Below, one piece after another: positions 40,734-48,576 of a stretch of DNA of 64,000 bases. The stretch spans positions 66,224-130,223 of the forward strand of contig JAEZWW010000117.1 in NCBI GenBank assembly GCA_023442945.1, read 5' to 3'. The notes under the pieces were generated by a model. That model did not search any database. It worked only from the letters and a program-made list of their open reading frames with translations, and was not told the DNA's origin. The position numbers and the translations under genes were made by a program. This stretch comes from Pseudomonadota bacterium (GTDB lineage: Bacteria; Pseudomonadota; Gammaproteobacteria; Burkholderiales; Burkholderiaceae_C). The first letter of the stretch is position 1. Every line of letters starts with the position of its first letter.

Positions 40734-42527
40734 TCAGCCTGCCGCGCCTTCCACCAGCAGCCGCACGCGCCGCACGCCCTGCCATTCGTCCGTCTCCAGC
40801 CGGAAGGCCAGGTGGGCGCGGGCGGGCAGGGGGTCGGTGTGGCCGAACCAGATGCCGTCGACCGGCTGGCCCTGGTGGCGCAGTTTCAGCGCCAGGTGGC
40901 GTTCGCCCACCAGGCGCTGGCTGATCACTTCCACCTCTTCGCTGAACACCGGCGGCGCAAAGCCCTGGCCCCACACGGCCTGGTGCAGGGTGTCGACCAT
41001 GTCGGCGCGGCGGTATTCGGGCGGCAGCGGACCGTCGGTTTCGATGCGGCGCGTCAGCGTGGCCTCGTCCAGCCATTCGGCGGCGACCTGCTGCAAGGCC
41101 TGGTCGAAGGTGTCGAAGTGCTCCTCCGCAATCGTGCAGCCGGCCGCCATGGCGTGGCCGCCGAACTTCAGCAGCACGCCGGGGTGGCGCTTGGCCACCA
41201 GGTCGAGCGCGTCGCGCAGGTGAAAGCCGGGGATGGAGCGGCCTGAGCCCTTCAATTCGTGTTCATGCCCTGGCGCGGCGCTGGCGGCGAAGACGAAGGT
41301 CGGGCGGTGCAGCTTGTCTTTGAGGCGCGCGGCGACGATGCCGACCACGCCTTCGTGGAAGTCCGGGTCGTAGACCGCCAGGGCCGACGGCGGCGCTTCG
41401 CTGTCGTCGAACAGGCCTTCGGCGATCTCCATCGCCTGGTCGCGCATGCCGCCTTCGATCTCGCGCCGCTCGCGGTTGATGGCATCCAGCTGGCGCGCCA
41501 GCTCGTCGGCGCGCGCGGCGTCGTCGGTGCGCAGCAGCTCGATGCCCAGCGTCATGTCGGCCAGCCGGCCGGCGGCGTTGATGCGCGGCCCTAGTGCAAA
41601 GCCAAAATCGAAGGTGGTGGCCTTGGGATAAGCGCGGCCAGCTACTGAAAACAGAGCGCTCATGCCCGCCGGCAGCTGCCCAGCGCGGATGCGCTTCAGC
41701 CCTTGCGCGACCAGGCGGCGGTTGTTGGCGTCCAGCCGCACCACGTCGGCCACGGTGCCCAAGGCGACCAGGGGCAGCAGGGTGTCGATCTTCGGTTGTT
41801 GGAGACCTGCCCCCACGCTCCCCGCTGCGCGTGGTTCGCTGCTCCCCGAGGGGGCCGCGTCGCCTTGGGGCGACCCGGCGGCGACGCCTGTCCCAAATGC
41901 GCCACGGCTGCGCAGCTCGGCCCGCAGCGCCATCAACACATAGAACATCACGCCGACACCGGCGAGCGACTTGCTGTCGAAAGTGCAGCCCGGCTGGTTG
42001 GGGTTGACGATGACGTCGGCGCTGGGAAGCTCTTCGCCCGGCAAGTGGTGGTCGGTCACCAGCACCTTCAGGCCCAGGGCCTGCGCGCGCGCCACGCCGG
42101 CCACGCTGGCGATACCGTTGTCCACGGTGACCAGCACCTGCGCGCCGGTGGCGGCCACGCGCTCGGCGATCGGCGGCGTCAGGCCGTAGCCATCGACCAC
42201 GCGGTCGGGTACGAGGTAGCTGACGTTCGTTGCGCCCAGCAGCGCCAGCCCGCGCAGGCCCACGGCGCAGGCGGTGGCGCCGTCGCAGTCGTAGTCGGCG
42301 ACGATGCAGATGCGATCGCCCGCGGCGATGGCGTCGGCCAGCAGCACGGCGGCTTCGTGCGCGCCCTTCAGGCCGGTGGGTGGCAGCAGGCGCGCCAGGC
42401 CTTCGTCCAGATCGTCCTGTGTGCTGACGCCGCGCGCGGCAAACAGGCGCGCCAACAGCGGGTGGACGCCCGCCTGTTCCAGCGCCCAGGCGGCGCGCGG
42501 CGGGACTTCACGTACTTCAATTTTCAT
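40734..42527 (-). CDS. recJ: Single-stranded-DNA-specific exonuclease RecJ
   Basis: The 597-aa 5'-3' exonuclease has the DHH-family motifs VADYDCDGATA (residues 77-87), LVTVDNGIA and TDHHLPGE (DHH at 159-161), then the DHHA1 motif GFHLRDALDLVAKRHPG with GGHAMAAGC. It acts in recombination and repair. Two repeats are read in frame: family B at residues 209-240 (AAGSPQGDAAPSGSSEPRAA), an added Ser/Ala/Gly loop between the DHH core and the next conserved block, and family A near residue 295-303. Start ATG 42527 overlaps the upstream stop. Confidence 0.92.
   Translation of the reverse strand: MKIEVREVPPRAAWALEQAGVHPLLARLFAARGVSTQDDLDEGLARLLPPTGLKGAHEAAVLLADAIAAGDRICIVADYDCDGATACAVGLRGLALLGATNVSYLVPDRVVDGYGLTPPIAERVAATGAQVLVTVDNGIASVAGVARAQALGLKVLVTDHHLPGEELPSADVIVNPNQPGCTFDSKSLAGVGVMFYVLMALRAELRSRGAFGTGVAAGSPQGDAAPSGSSEPRAAGSVGAGLQQPKIDTLLPLVALGTVADVVRLDANNRRLVAQGLKRIRAGQLPAGMSALFSVAGRAYPKATTFDFGFALGPRINAAGRLADMTLGIELLRTDDAARADELARQLDAINRERREIEGGMRDQAMEIAEGLFDDSEAPPSALAVYDPDFHEGVVGIVAARLKDKLHRPTFVFAASAAPGHEHELKGSGRSIPGFHLRDALDLVAKRHPGVLLKFGGHAMAAGCTIAEEHFDTFDQALQQVAAEWLDEATLTRRIETDGPLPPEYRRADMVDTLHQAVWGQGFAPPVFSEEVEVISQRLVGERHLALKLRHQGQPVDGIWFGHTDPLPARAHLAFRLETDEWQGVRRVRLLVEGAAG
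41615..41652 (-). repeat. Family A repeat inside recJ
   Basis: GATAAGCGCGGCCAGCTACT followed by GAAAACAG is a diverged reverse-orientation copy, read on the gene strand as FSVAGRAYP. Confidence 0.6.
41806..41900 (+). repeat. Family B repeat inside recJ
   Basis: GCCCCCACGCTCCCCGCTGC, then TTCGCTGCTCCCCGAGGGGG and CGCCTTGGGGCGACCCGGCG repeat the block order found in the FemAB-like gene (10650-10772). Here it is antisense to the gene and still open in frame. Confidence 0.8.
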
Positions 42528-42580
42528 AGCTGCTTGCGCAATTCCATCAAGGACGGGCGGCCGAAAAGGCTTGAAATTCG
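42519..42580 (+). repeat. Family A repeat at the recJ start
   Basis: TTCATAGCTGCTTGCGCAAT and GGCGGCCGAAAAGGCTTGAA form a full forward copy. It spans the overlap of the two minus-strand genes, so it supplies the C-terminus of one (FGRPSLMELRKQL) and the start region of recJ. Confidence 0.85.
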
Positions 42581-43498
42581 GGACCACAGGCCGCCGCCGG
42601 ACGCGCCCAGCGTCACGGCGCGCTCGGGCCCGCTCAGGGTCAGCTGCACTGGCACCCCGGCGCGCAGCGACGCCAGTAGATCAGCCGCGTCACCCTGGTC
42701 GATGGCCTGCCACGCGGCGGCGTGGGCGGCGGGGTCGTGCGCGGCAGCGCCTTGGGACAGCTGCGGCGCCACGCGCACACCGGGGGCGGGCGGCAAGGGC
42801 GCGTCCAACGCGCCCGCGCCGTGCACCCAGACGGCGTTGACCGGCCAGCGCCGCGCCGCTTCGCGCGCCTGGCTGACGGGGTGGGTGGCGAGGACCATTT
42901 CCAGCTCGCTGAGCAAGCGCGCCAGCTGGCGCTGCTGCGCCGGGTCGTCGGCGCGCGCCAGTTCGGTGCGGGTCAGCAGGCGGCCAGCGGCGCGGTCGGG
43001 CGCGGGGGCGAACAGGTGGCGCAGCAACTCGCCCTGGGCCAGCCAGGCGCCGGGGTAAGCGTGGCGCAGCGTCAGCCCGTCGTCGGTCAGCAGCGGCGCG
43101 ACGGCGGCCATCAGCTGCTCGGACTCTTCGGCGCTCAGGTCCAGCTGGTCCAACGCGATCAGCTGCACGTCGTCCATGCCCATCTGCAGGTGCGCGGGGC
43201 GCAGCCAGGCGCTGGGCGTGCCGACGCTGCCGCTTTCAAACGCGGCCCAGGGGTGGCGCCCGGGCTCGCCAGGCAAGCCGTTGGCGCGGGCCACGGCCAG
43301 GGCGTGCGGGGTTTCGGGGCTGCCTTCGTCGCAGCTGAGGGTGCCGGTGGGCCGCAGGCGCGCCAGCAGCGCCGTCAGGTTGGGCAGCGGGGGCAGGGGC
43401 GGGGCCTCGGCGCCGCCGGGCCAGGGCGCGGCGTCGGCGATCAGCAGGTGCCGCAGCGGGGCGGGCGCGCCGTTGGGGGCAGGGGGTGGAGCGGACAT
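42524..43498 (-). CDS. RecJ-linked conserved hypothetical protein (COG4255-like)
   Basis: The 324-aa protein belongs to the set often annotated as cofactor-independent phosphoglycerate mutase-like or COG4255, found upstream of recJ in Betaproteobacteria; I see no clear catalytic metal motif to support mutase activity. Features include AWLRPAHLQMGMDDVQLIAL and WPVNAVWVHGAGAL. It overlaps recJ by four bases. Its last 15 residues come from a family A repeat. No membrane segment or signal peptide. Confidence 0.7.
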   Translation of the reverse strand: MSAPPPAPNGAPAPLRHLLIADAAPWPGGAEAPPLPPLPNLTALLARLRPTGTLSCDEGSPETPHALAVARANGLPGEPGRHPWAAFESGSVGTPSAWLRPAHLQMGMDDVQLIALDQLDLSAEESEQLMAAVAPLLTDDGLTLRHAYPGAWLAQGELLRHLFAPAPDRAAGRLLTRTELARADDPAQQRQLARLLSELEMVLATHPVSQAREAARRWPVNAVWVHGAGALDAPLPPAPGVRVAPQLSQGAAAHDPAAHAAAWQAIDQGDAADLLASLRAGVPVQLTLSGPERAVTLGASGGGLWSRISSLFGRPSLMELRKQL

Positions 43499-43577
43499 CG
43501 GTGCCTATTGTCCGGGATGCCACAATGTCGGCCTTCGCCCCCCGGGGCGGCTTTGTAAGTATTTCGCCCGCCCCCTG

Positions 43578-44846
43578 ATGTCCTCATCCTCAGGCCTGCC
43601 CTATGAGATGCGCCTTGGCTGGCGCTACACCCGCGCCGGTCGCGCCACACGGCGCAACGGCTTCATCTCCTTCATCTCCGCCGCGTCGATGCTGGGCATT
43701 GCGCTGGGCGTGGCCGCGCTGATCGTCGTGTTGAGCGTGATGAACGGCTTTCGCAAGGACGTCACCGGCCGCATGCTGAGCGTGATATCCCACGTCGAAG
43801 TCTTTTCGCCCGACGGCGGCGCGCTGCCCGACCCGCAGCGCACGCTGAACGAGGTGCGCGCCAACCCCGAGGTGGTGGGCGCCGCCCCCTTCATCGGTGC
43901 GCAAGGCCTGCTGGCGCGTGGCGAAAACATGCAGGGCGCGATCGTGCGCGGCATCGACCCGGCGCTGGAGCCGGCCGTGACCGACGTCGCCGCGCAGCTG
44001 AAGGACACGGCACTCAAACAGCTGGTGCCGGGGCAGTTCGGCATCCTGCTGGGCAGCGATTTGGCGCGCAAGCTGGGGGTGATGACGGGCGACCAGGTCA
44101 CGCTGATCGCGCCCAGCGGCCAGGTCACGCCGGCCGGCGTGGTGCCGCGCCTCAAGCAGATGACGGTGGTGGGCACCTTCAGCAGCGGGCACTACGAATA
44201 CGACTCGGCCCTGGCCATGCTGCACGTCGACGACGCGGCGCGCATCTTCCGCCTGGAAGGGCCGACCGGCATCCGCATCAAGCTGCGCGACCTGAACCAG
44301 GCGCGCGAAGTGGCCGAACAGCTGGCCGGCAGCCTGAGCGGCCATTTGCTGCTGCTGGACTGGACGCGCCAGAACCGCACCTGGTTCGCCGCCGTGCAGC
44401 TGGAAAAACGCATGATGTTCATCATCCTGACGCTGATCGTGGCGGTGGCCGCCTTCAACCTGGTCAGCACGCTGGTGATGACGGTGCAGGACAAGCGCGC
44501 CGACATCGCCATCCTGCGCACCCTGGGCGCCAGCCCGGGCAGCATCATGAAGATCTTCGTGGTGCAGGGCGCGCTGGTCGGCGTGATCGGCACGCTGGGT
44601 GGGCTGGCGCTGGGCCTGTTGATCGCCTTCAACATCGACGTGATCGTGCCCGCGCTGGAAAAGCTGTTCCATGCCAGCTTCCTGCCGAAAGAGGTGTACC
44701 TGATCAACAAGATGCCCAGCGACCCGCAGGCCGGCGACATCGTGCCGATTGCCATCATCTCGCTGCTGCTGTCCTTTGTGGCCACGCTGTACCCGAGCTG
44801 GCGCGCGAGTCGGGTGAATCCGGCGGAGGCGCTCAGGTATGAGTGA
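43578..44846 (+). CDS. lolC: Lipoprotein-releasing ABC transporter permease LolC/E
   Basis: The 422-aa inner-membrane permease has four helices (around residues 34-54 and three in the last 150 residues) flanking a periplasmic domain. The start has LPYEMRLGWRYTRAGRATRR, family motif ASMLGIALGVAALIVVLSVM and the end TLYPSWRASRVNPAEALRYE. With LolD it detaches outer-membrane lipoproteins from the inner membrane and hands them to LolA. A single LolC/E-type permease (LolF-like) is possible because no second one is adjacent. The lolD start overlaps its end by 8 bp. Confidence 0.92.
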   Translation: MSSSSGLPYEMRLGWRYTRAGRATRRNGFISFISAASMLGIALGVAALIVVLSVMNGFRKDVTGRMLSVISHVEVFSPDGGALPDPQRTLNEVRANPEVVGAAPFIGAQGLLARGENMQGAIVRGIDPALEPAVTDVAAQLKDTALKQLVPGQFGILLGSDLARKLGVMTGDQVTLIAPSGQVTPAGVVPRLKQMTVVGTFSSGHYEYDSALAMLHVDDAARIFRLEGPTGIRIKLRDLNQAREVAEQLAGSLSGHLLLLDWTRQNRTWFAAVQLEKRMMFIILTLIVAVAAFNLVSTLVMTVQDKRADIAILRTLGASPGSIMKIFVVQGALVGVIGTLGGLALGLLIAFNIDVIVPALEKLFHASFLPKEVYLINKMPSDPQAGDIVPIAIISLLLSFVATLYPSWRASRVNPAEALRYE

Positions 44847-45570
44847 GCTTGCTATGCATTCAGAAGCTGCCCGCGCAGATGGCTCTAGGGCTGGCGCCGT
44901 GTTGGATGCCCAAGGCCTGACCAAACGCTTTCAGGAAGGCCCGTTGGACGTGACCGTGTTGCACGGCCTGGACCTGCAGGTGCACGCGGGCGAAACCCTG
45001 GCCATCGTCGGCCAGTCGGGCTCGGGCAAGAGCACCTTGCTGCACCTGCTGGGCGGCCTGGACAGCCCCACCACCGGCAGCGTGCGCCTGATGGGGCAGG
45101 ACTTCAGCACCTTGTCGGCCGCCGCGCAGGGCCGGCTGCGCAACCAGCACCTGGGCTTTGTCTACCAGTTCCACCACCTGTTGCCGGAATTCAGCGCGCT
45201 CGACAACGTCGCCATGCCGCTGTGGATCCGCCGCGCGCCGCGCGACGAAGCCGCGCGCACGGCCGAGCAGATGCTGGCCCAGGTCGGCCTGCACGACCGC
45301 ATCCACCACCGCCCGGCCGAGCTCTCCGGCGGCGAACGCCAGCGCGTCGCCATCGCCCGCGCCTTGGTGACCCAACCGGCCTGCGTGCTGGCCGACGAGC
45401 CCACCGGCAACCTGGACCGCGCCACCGCCGACGGCGTGTTTGCGCTGATCCTGCAGCTAGCGCGCAACCACGGCACCGCCTTCGTGCTGGTCACCCACGA
45501 CGAAGCCCTGGCCGCGCGCTGCGGCCGCACGCTGCGGCTGGAGCGCGGGCGGCTGGCGCAGCAGGGCTGA
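44839..45570 (+). CDS. lolD: Lipoprotein-releasing ABC transporter ATPase
   Basis: The 243-aa ATPase has Walker A GQSGSGKST, Q-loop FVYQFHHLLPEFSALDNVAM (LolD-type), signature ELSGGERQRVAIARAL, Walker B VLADEPTGNLD and the switch His in VLVTHDE. It powers the LolC/E permease. Relative to other LolD proteins it has about 20 extra N-terminal residues (MSELAMHSEAARADGSRAGA) that correspond exactly to a family A repeat. A GTG at 44899 could be an alternative start (MLDAQGLTKRF-like), but the ATG has the better spacing to GGAGG. Confidence 0.92.
   Translation: MSELAMHSEAARADGSRAGAVLDAQGLTKRFQEGPLDVTVLHGLDLQVHAGETLAIVGQSGSGKSTLLHLLGGLDSPTTGSVRLMGQDFSTLSAAAQGRLRNQHLGFVYQFHHLLPEFSALDNVAMPLWIRRAPRDEAARTAEQMLAQVGLHDRIHHRPAELSGGERQRVAIARALVTQPACVLADEPTGNLDRATADGVFALILQLARNHGTAFVLVTHDEALAARCGRTLRLERGRLAQQG
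44848..44900 (+). repeat. Family A repeat in the 5' end of lolD
   Basis: TTGCTATGCATTCAGAAGCT, then GCCCGCGCAGATGGCTCTAG and GGCTGGCGCC match the forward element. The whole stretch is open and in frame. Confidence 0.75.
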
Positions 45571-45616
45571 GCGCGGCGGGCCGCGCCGCTGCCGGCGGCG
45601 TCTGCCGACGATCCCC

Positions 45617-46318
45617 ATGTCGATCACGCTGGTGCTTTTGCCGGGCATGGACGGCACCGGCGAGCTGTTCGGCCCCTTCATCGACGCGCTGGGGCCCGCG
45701 CAGCCGGTGCAGGTGCTGCGCTACCCCACCGACCGGCCGTGGGGCTATACCGAGCTGCTGCCGTGGGCTACGCAGCAATTGCCGACCGGTGCGCCGTATG
45801 TGTTGCTGGGCGAATCCTTCGGCGGCCCGCTGGCCTGGCGCCTGGCCGCTGGCGCGCACGGCCACTTGCAAGGCTTGGTGCTGTGCTGCACCTTTGCGCG
45901 CAACCCGCTGCCGCTGCTCGCGCCCTTGGCCGCCGTGTGCCATGCGCTGCCTTGGCAAACGGCGCGTGCGCGCTGGCTGGAATGGCTGATGCTGGGGCAC
46001 GCCGCACCGGCGCAGCTGCGCCAACGGTTTCGCGCCGCCATCGCTCAGGTGCCGCCGGCGGTGCTCAGCGCGCGCGCCCGCGCCGTGTTGACCCTGCCGC
46101 CGCAGCCGCCCTGCCTGTCGCCGCAGCGGCCGGTGCTCAGCCTGCGGGCGCGCGGCGACCGGGGGGTGCCGCGCGCCGCCACGGAAGGGATGGCGCAGGG
46201 GCTGCCGCATGCCCAGACCGCCGTGTTGCCCGGGCCGCACGGCTTGCTGCAGCGCCAGCCAGTGGCCGCCGCTGCCCGCGTTCACGCCTTCCTGCGGTCC
46301 CTGGCGCAGCCGGGCTGA
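45617..46318 (+). CDS. Alpha/beta hydrolase
   Basis: The 233-aa protein starts MSITLVLLPGMDGTGELFGP and has the nucleophile elbow GESFGGPLA near residue 63, a likely oxyanion-hole LPGMDGTG and a C-terminal His in LPGPHGLLQ. The acidic residue is probably in LRARGDRGVP. Specificity unknown; the short form and Ala/Pro/Leu-rich cap resemble small esterase-type hydrolases. It follows lolD by 46 bp on the same strand. Confidence 0.75.
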   Translation: MSITLVLLPGMDGTGELFGPFIDALGPAQPVQVLRYPTDRPWGYTELLPWATQQLPTGAPYVLLGESFGGPLAWRLAAGAHGHLQGLVLCCTFARNPLPLLAPLAAVCHALPWQTARARWLEWLMLGHAAPAQLRQRFRAAIAQVPPAVLSARARAVLTLPPQPPCLSPQRPVLSLRARGDRGVPRAATEGMAQGLPHAQTAVLPGPHGLLQRQPVAAAARVHAFLRSLAQPG

Positions 46319-46407
46319 CCCTGAAGCGCAGGTACCGGTGGCGAAGTTGGTGACAATGCGTGTGTGCCATGCGTGACGGGTTCGCCGCCGCGCCCCCTGG
46401 AGAGCCC

Positions 46408-46659
46408 ATGCTTCAACTGCGCCCCAACTGCGAATGCTGCAACCGCGACCTGCCGCCTGAATCGGCCGAGGCGCGCATCTGCTCGTTTGAATGCACGTTT
46501 TGCGCCGACTGCGCGGGAACCCGGCTGGACGGCCGCTGTCCCAACTGTGGCGGCGAGCTGGTGGCGCGCCCGCGCCGGCCGGCGGACAAGCTGGCGCGCT
46601 TTCCGGCGTCGACCGAGCGGGTGTTCAAGCCGCAAGGCTGCGCGCCAGCCGCCGAATGA
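46408..46659 (+). CDS. DUF1272 domain protein (zinc-ribbon-like)
   Basis: From ATG 46408 this 83-aa protein matches DUF1272: MLQLRPNCECCNRDLPPESA, then EARICSFECTFCADCA and RCPNCGGELV. Eight to nine Cys arranged as CxxC pairs suggest two zinc sites. Function unknown. An in-frame ATG at 46360 would add 16 residues without family similarity; a GGAG is present six bases before 46408. A lipoprotein gene follows after 29 bp. Confidence 0.88.
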   Translation: MLQLRPNCECCNRDLPPESAEARICSFECTFCADCAGTRLDGRCPNCGGELVARPRRPADKLARFPASTERVFKPQGCAPAAE

Positions 46660-46688
46660 AGTCCGCCGCACGCGTTTAGGATTTACCG

Positions 46689-47144
46689 ATGTCGCTTCGT
46701 CTGACCCCCGCCACCAGCGCCGCGCTGCTCGCCGCCCTGATGTTGGCCGCCTGCACCACCGGCCCGTCGAAGGCGCCGCCGGCCTCGCCCCCCACCTCGA
46801 CCGCGCCGCTGCCGCCCGCGCCGGTGTACCCGGCGCCCGCACCGCCGCCCGTGGCCCAGCCGGGGCCGATGGTGATCCCCGTGCCGCTGCCGCCCCTGCT
46901 GCACAAGCGCACGCAGTCGGCGCTGCGCCTGCAGCCGCAGCAGATCTACACGCTCAACTACGAAGGCAAGCGCGCGTTTTACGTGGTTGAAGGCTGCTGC
47001 GACCGCATGAACACCTTGCACGACGCGGCCGGTTACGCCCAGTGCGCGCCCACCGGCGGCATCACCGGCAAGGGCGACCGCCGCTGCCCCGCGCCCCTGC
47101 CCCCGCGCGACCAAATGCAGCTGGTGTGGGAGCGGGCGAAGTAG
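46689..47144 (+). CDS. Hypothetical lipoprotein
   Basis: The 151-aa product has a signal peptide with lipobox LAAC (lipidated Cys22), a Pro/Ala-rich linker of about 45 residues, and a conserved-looking C-terminal part (QPQQIYTLNYEGKRAFYVVE then GCCDRMNTLHDAAG) with four Cys that may form disulfides. I do not recognise the family. It ends the plus-strand run lolC-lolD-hydrolase-DUF1272. Confidence 0.7.
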   Translation: MSLRLTPATSAALLAALMLAACTTGPSKAPPASPPTSTAPLPPAPVYPAPAPPPVAQPGPMVIPVPLPPLLHKRTQSALRLQPQQIYTLNYEGKRAFYVVEGCCDRMNTLHDAAGYAQCAPTGGITGKGDRRCPAPLPPRDQMQLVWERAK

Positions 47145-47199
47145 GCGTTGACCGCTCTGCTGGCGCGCTCGGCATGGGCCGCGCCAGCGAAGCCTGGAT

Positions 47200-47262
47200 G
47201 CTTCGAATTCGATAGCTGGCTGCGCAGGTGGTTGTAGGGCTGCAGGGCTGTTCGATGCCAAG
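47200..47262 (+). repeat. Family A repeat, first of three
   Basis: GATAGCTGGCTGCGCAGGTG followed by GTTGTAGGGCTGCAGGGCTG. Confidence 0.85.
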
Positions 47263-47300
47263 AAATGGCCAGAGCGGGCAGTGCGGCCTGGGCGACCCTC

Positions 47301-47368
47301 TTTGCTCTTGTTGTTGTAGCTGCCCCGCGCAGGTGGTTGTAGGGGCAGCAGCCGAATGGCTTCAAAAC
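47301..47368 (+). repeat. Family A repeat, second of three
   Basis: TTGTAGCTGCCCCGCGCAGG followed by TGGTTGTAGGGGCAGCAGCC and GCTTCAAAAC. Confidence 0.85.
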
Positions 47369-47393
47369 TCAGGGGCAGGTGCCCTGTGGTCGA

Positions 47394-47460
47394 TTTTGCT
47401 CTGCTTTGTATAGCTGACCGCGCTGGTGGCTGTAGGGCTGGAGCCTGATTCGGCCTGAAT
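47394..47460 (+). repeat. Family A repeat, third of three
   Basis: TGTATAGCTGACCGCGCTGG followed by TGGCTGTAGGGCTGGAGCCT. Confidence 0.85.
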
Positions 47461-47487
47461 GTCAGCGGGCCAGGCCCCGAGCCACCC

Positions 47488-48576
47488 TCACAGCACGCGG
47501 TTGAACCACCACATCGACAGTCCGCCCGCCAGCAGCGCCAGCAGGGCGCCGGCCAGGGCGAACAGGGCGGACACCTCGGTCTCTTTCTTTTCCAGCGTCA
47601 GGCGGCTGGACAGGCTTTCGTACACCTTCTGCAGGTCCTGCGCGGTGCCGGCGTAGTAGTACTCGGCCGCGGTTTTCTGGGCGATGGCTTTCAGGGTTTC
47701 CTCGTCCAGGCGCACGCGCATGGACCAGCCTTCAAAGCCGATGGTTTCGCCATCCACCGTGCCGATGCCCACGGTGTAGACCTTCACGCCGCGGTCGGCC
47801 GCCATCTTGGCGGCTTCGACCGGGTCGACGCCGGTGGTGCGCTGGCCGTCGGTCAGCATGATGACGGCGGCCGACGTGTACGAGCCCGGCGGCACCGGGA
47901 TGAATTCCTTTTGCGAGGGCGGCGCCTGGTCCAGCGGGCGGCCCATGGCGCGCGCGCGGTCAAAGCTGAGCTGCTGCAGCTCAATGCCCGCGTTGGGGAA
48001 CAGCGTGGCCAGCGAGATGACGATGGCGTTGCCCGTGGCCGTGGCGCGCTGCAACTGAAAACGGTCGATGGCGGTGACCAGGTCGTCTCGGTTCAGCGTC
48101 GGCAACTGCGCCACCTGGGCCGAGCCGGCAAAGGCGACCACGCCCACCTTCACGTCGCGCGGCAGGTTCTTCAGAAAGGCCTTGGCCGCGTTCTGCGCCG
48201 CCACCAGGCGGTTGGGCTCGACGTCGGCGGCGCGCATGCTGCCGGACACGTCCATCGCCAGGATGATGGTCTGCTGGTTGGAGGGCAGGGCGATCAGCGC
48301 CACCGGCCGCGCGCTGGCCAGCATCAGCGCCGTCAGCGCCCCCAGCATGAGCAGCGGCGGCACATGGCGGCGCCAGCCCACGCGCCCGCCCGCTTCCTTG
48401 ACGATGGCCAGGCTGGCGTAGCGCACGGCCAGCTTTTTCTTGCGCCGCAGCAGCCACAGGTACAGCAGCACCAGCAGCGGCAACAGCAGCAGCAGCCACA
48501 ACAGCTGCGGCCACAGGAACTGCGGCTGGGGCAGGCCTTGGGGCCAGTGCAGGAAGGCGGGCCAGGTCAGGTTCAT
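47488..48576 (-). CDS. VWA-domain membrane protein (BatA-like)
   Basis: The 362-aa protein has two N-terminal hydrophobic segments (WPQLLWLLLLLPLLVLLYLW and the later LLMLGALTALMLASARPVAL), a von Willebrand A domain with MIDAS motif DVSGSMRAADV, TVGIGTVDGE, and a C-terminal anchor helix. It is the membrane component usually encoded with MoxR AAA ATPases and DUF58 proteins in metal insertion, chaperone or stress functions. Start and upstream stop overlap by four bases. Confidence 0.88.
   Translation of the reverse strand: MNLTWPAFLHWPQGLPQPQFLWPQLLWLLLLLPLLVLLYLWLLRRKKKLAVRYASLAIVKEAGGRVGWRRHVPPLLMLGALTALMLASARPVALIALPSNQQTIILAMDVSGSMRAADVEPNRLVAAQNAAKAFLKNLPRDVKVGVVAFAGSAQVAQLPTLNRDDLVTAIDRFQLQRATATGNAIVISLATLFPNAGIELQQLSFDRARAMGRPLDQAPPSQKEFIPVPPGSYTSAAVIMLTDGQRTTGVDPVEAAKMAADRGVKVYTVGIGTVDGETIGFEGWSMRVRLDEETLKAIAQKTAAEYYYAGTAQDLQKVYESLSSRLTLEKKETEVSALFALAGALLALLAGGLSMWWFNRVL

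Larger units (their letters stand above)
47145..47487. other. Intergenic region of 343 bp filled by three family A repeats
   Basis: Between the convergent lipoprotein and VWA genes, three forward copies of the family A repeat follow each other with about 30-40 bp between them. No coding frame or terminator hairpin is apparent in addition. Confidence 0.75.

Noticed and set aside
47200..47460. Possible CRISPR array from three regularly spaced repeats
   Set aside because: Copies are imperfect, of dispersed family A type found throughout the window, and no cas genes are near.
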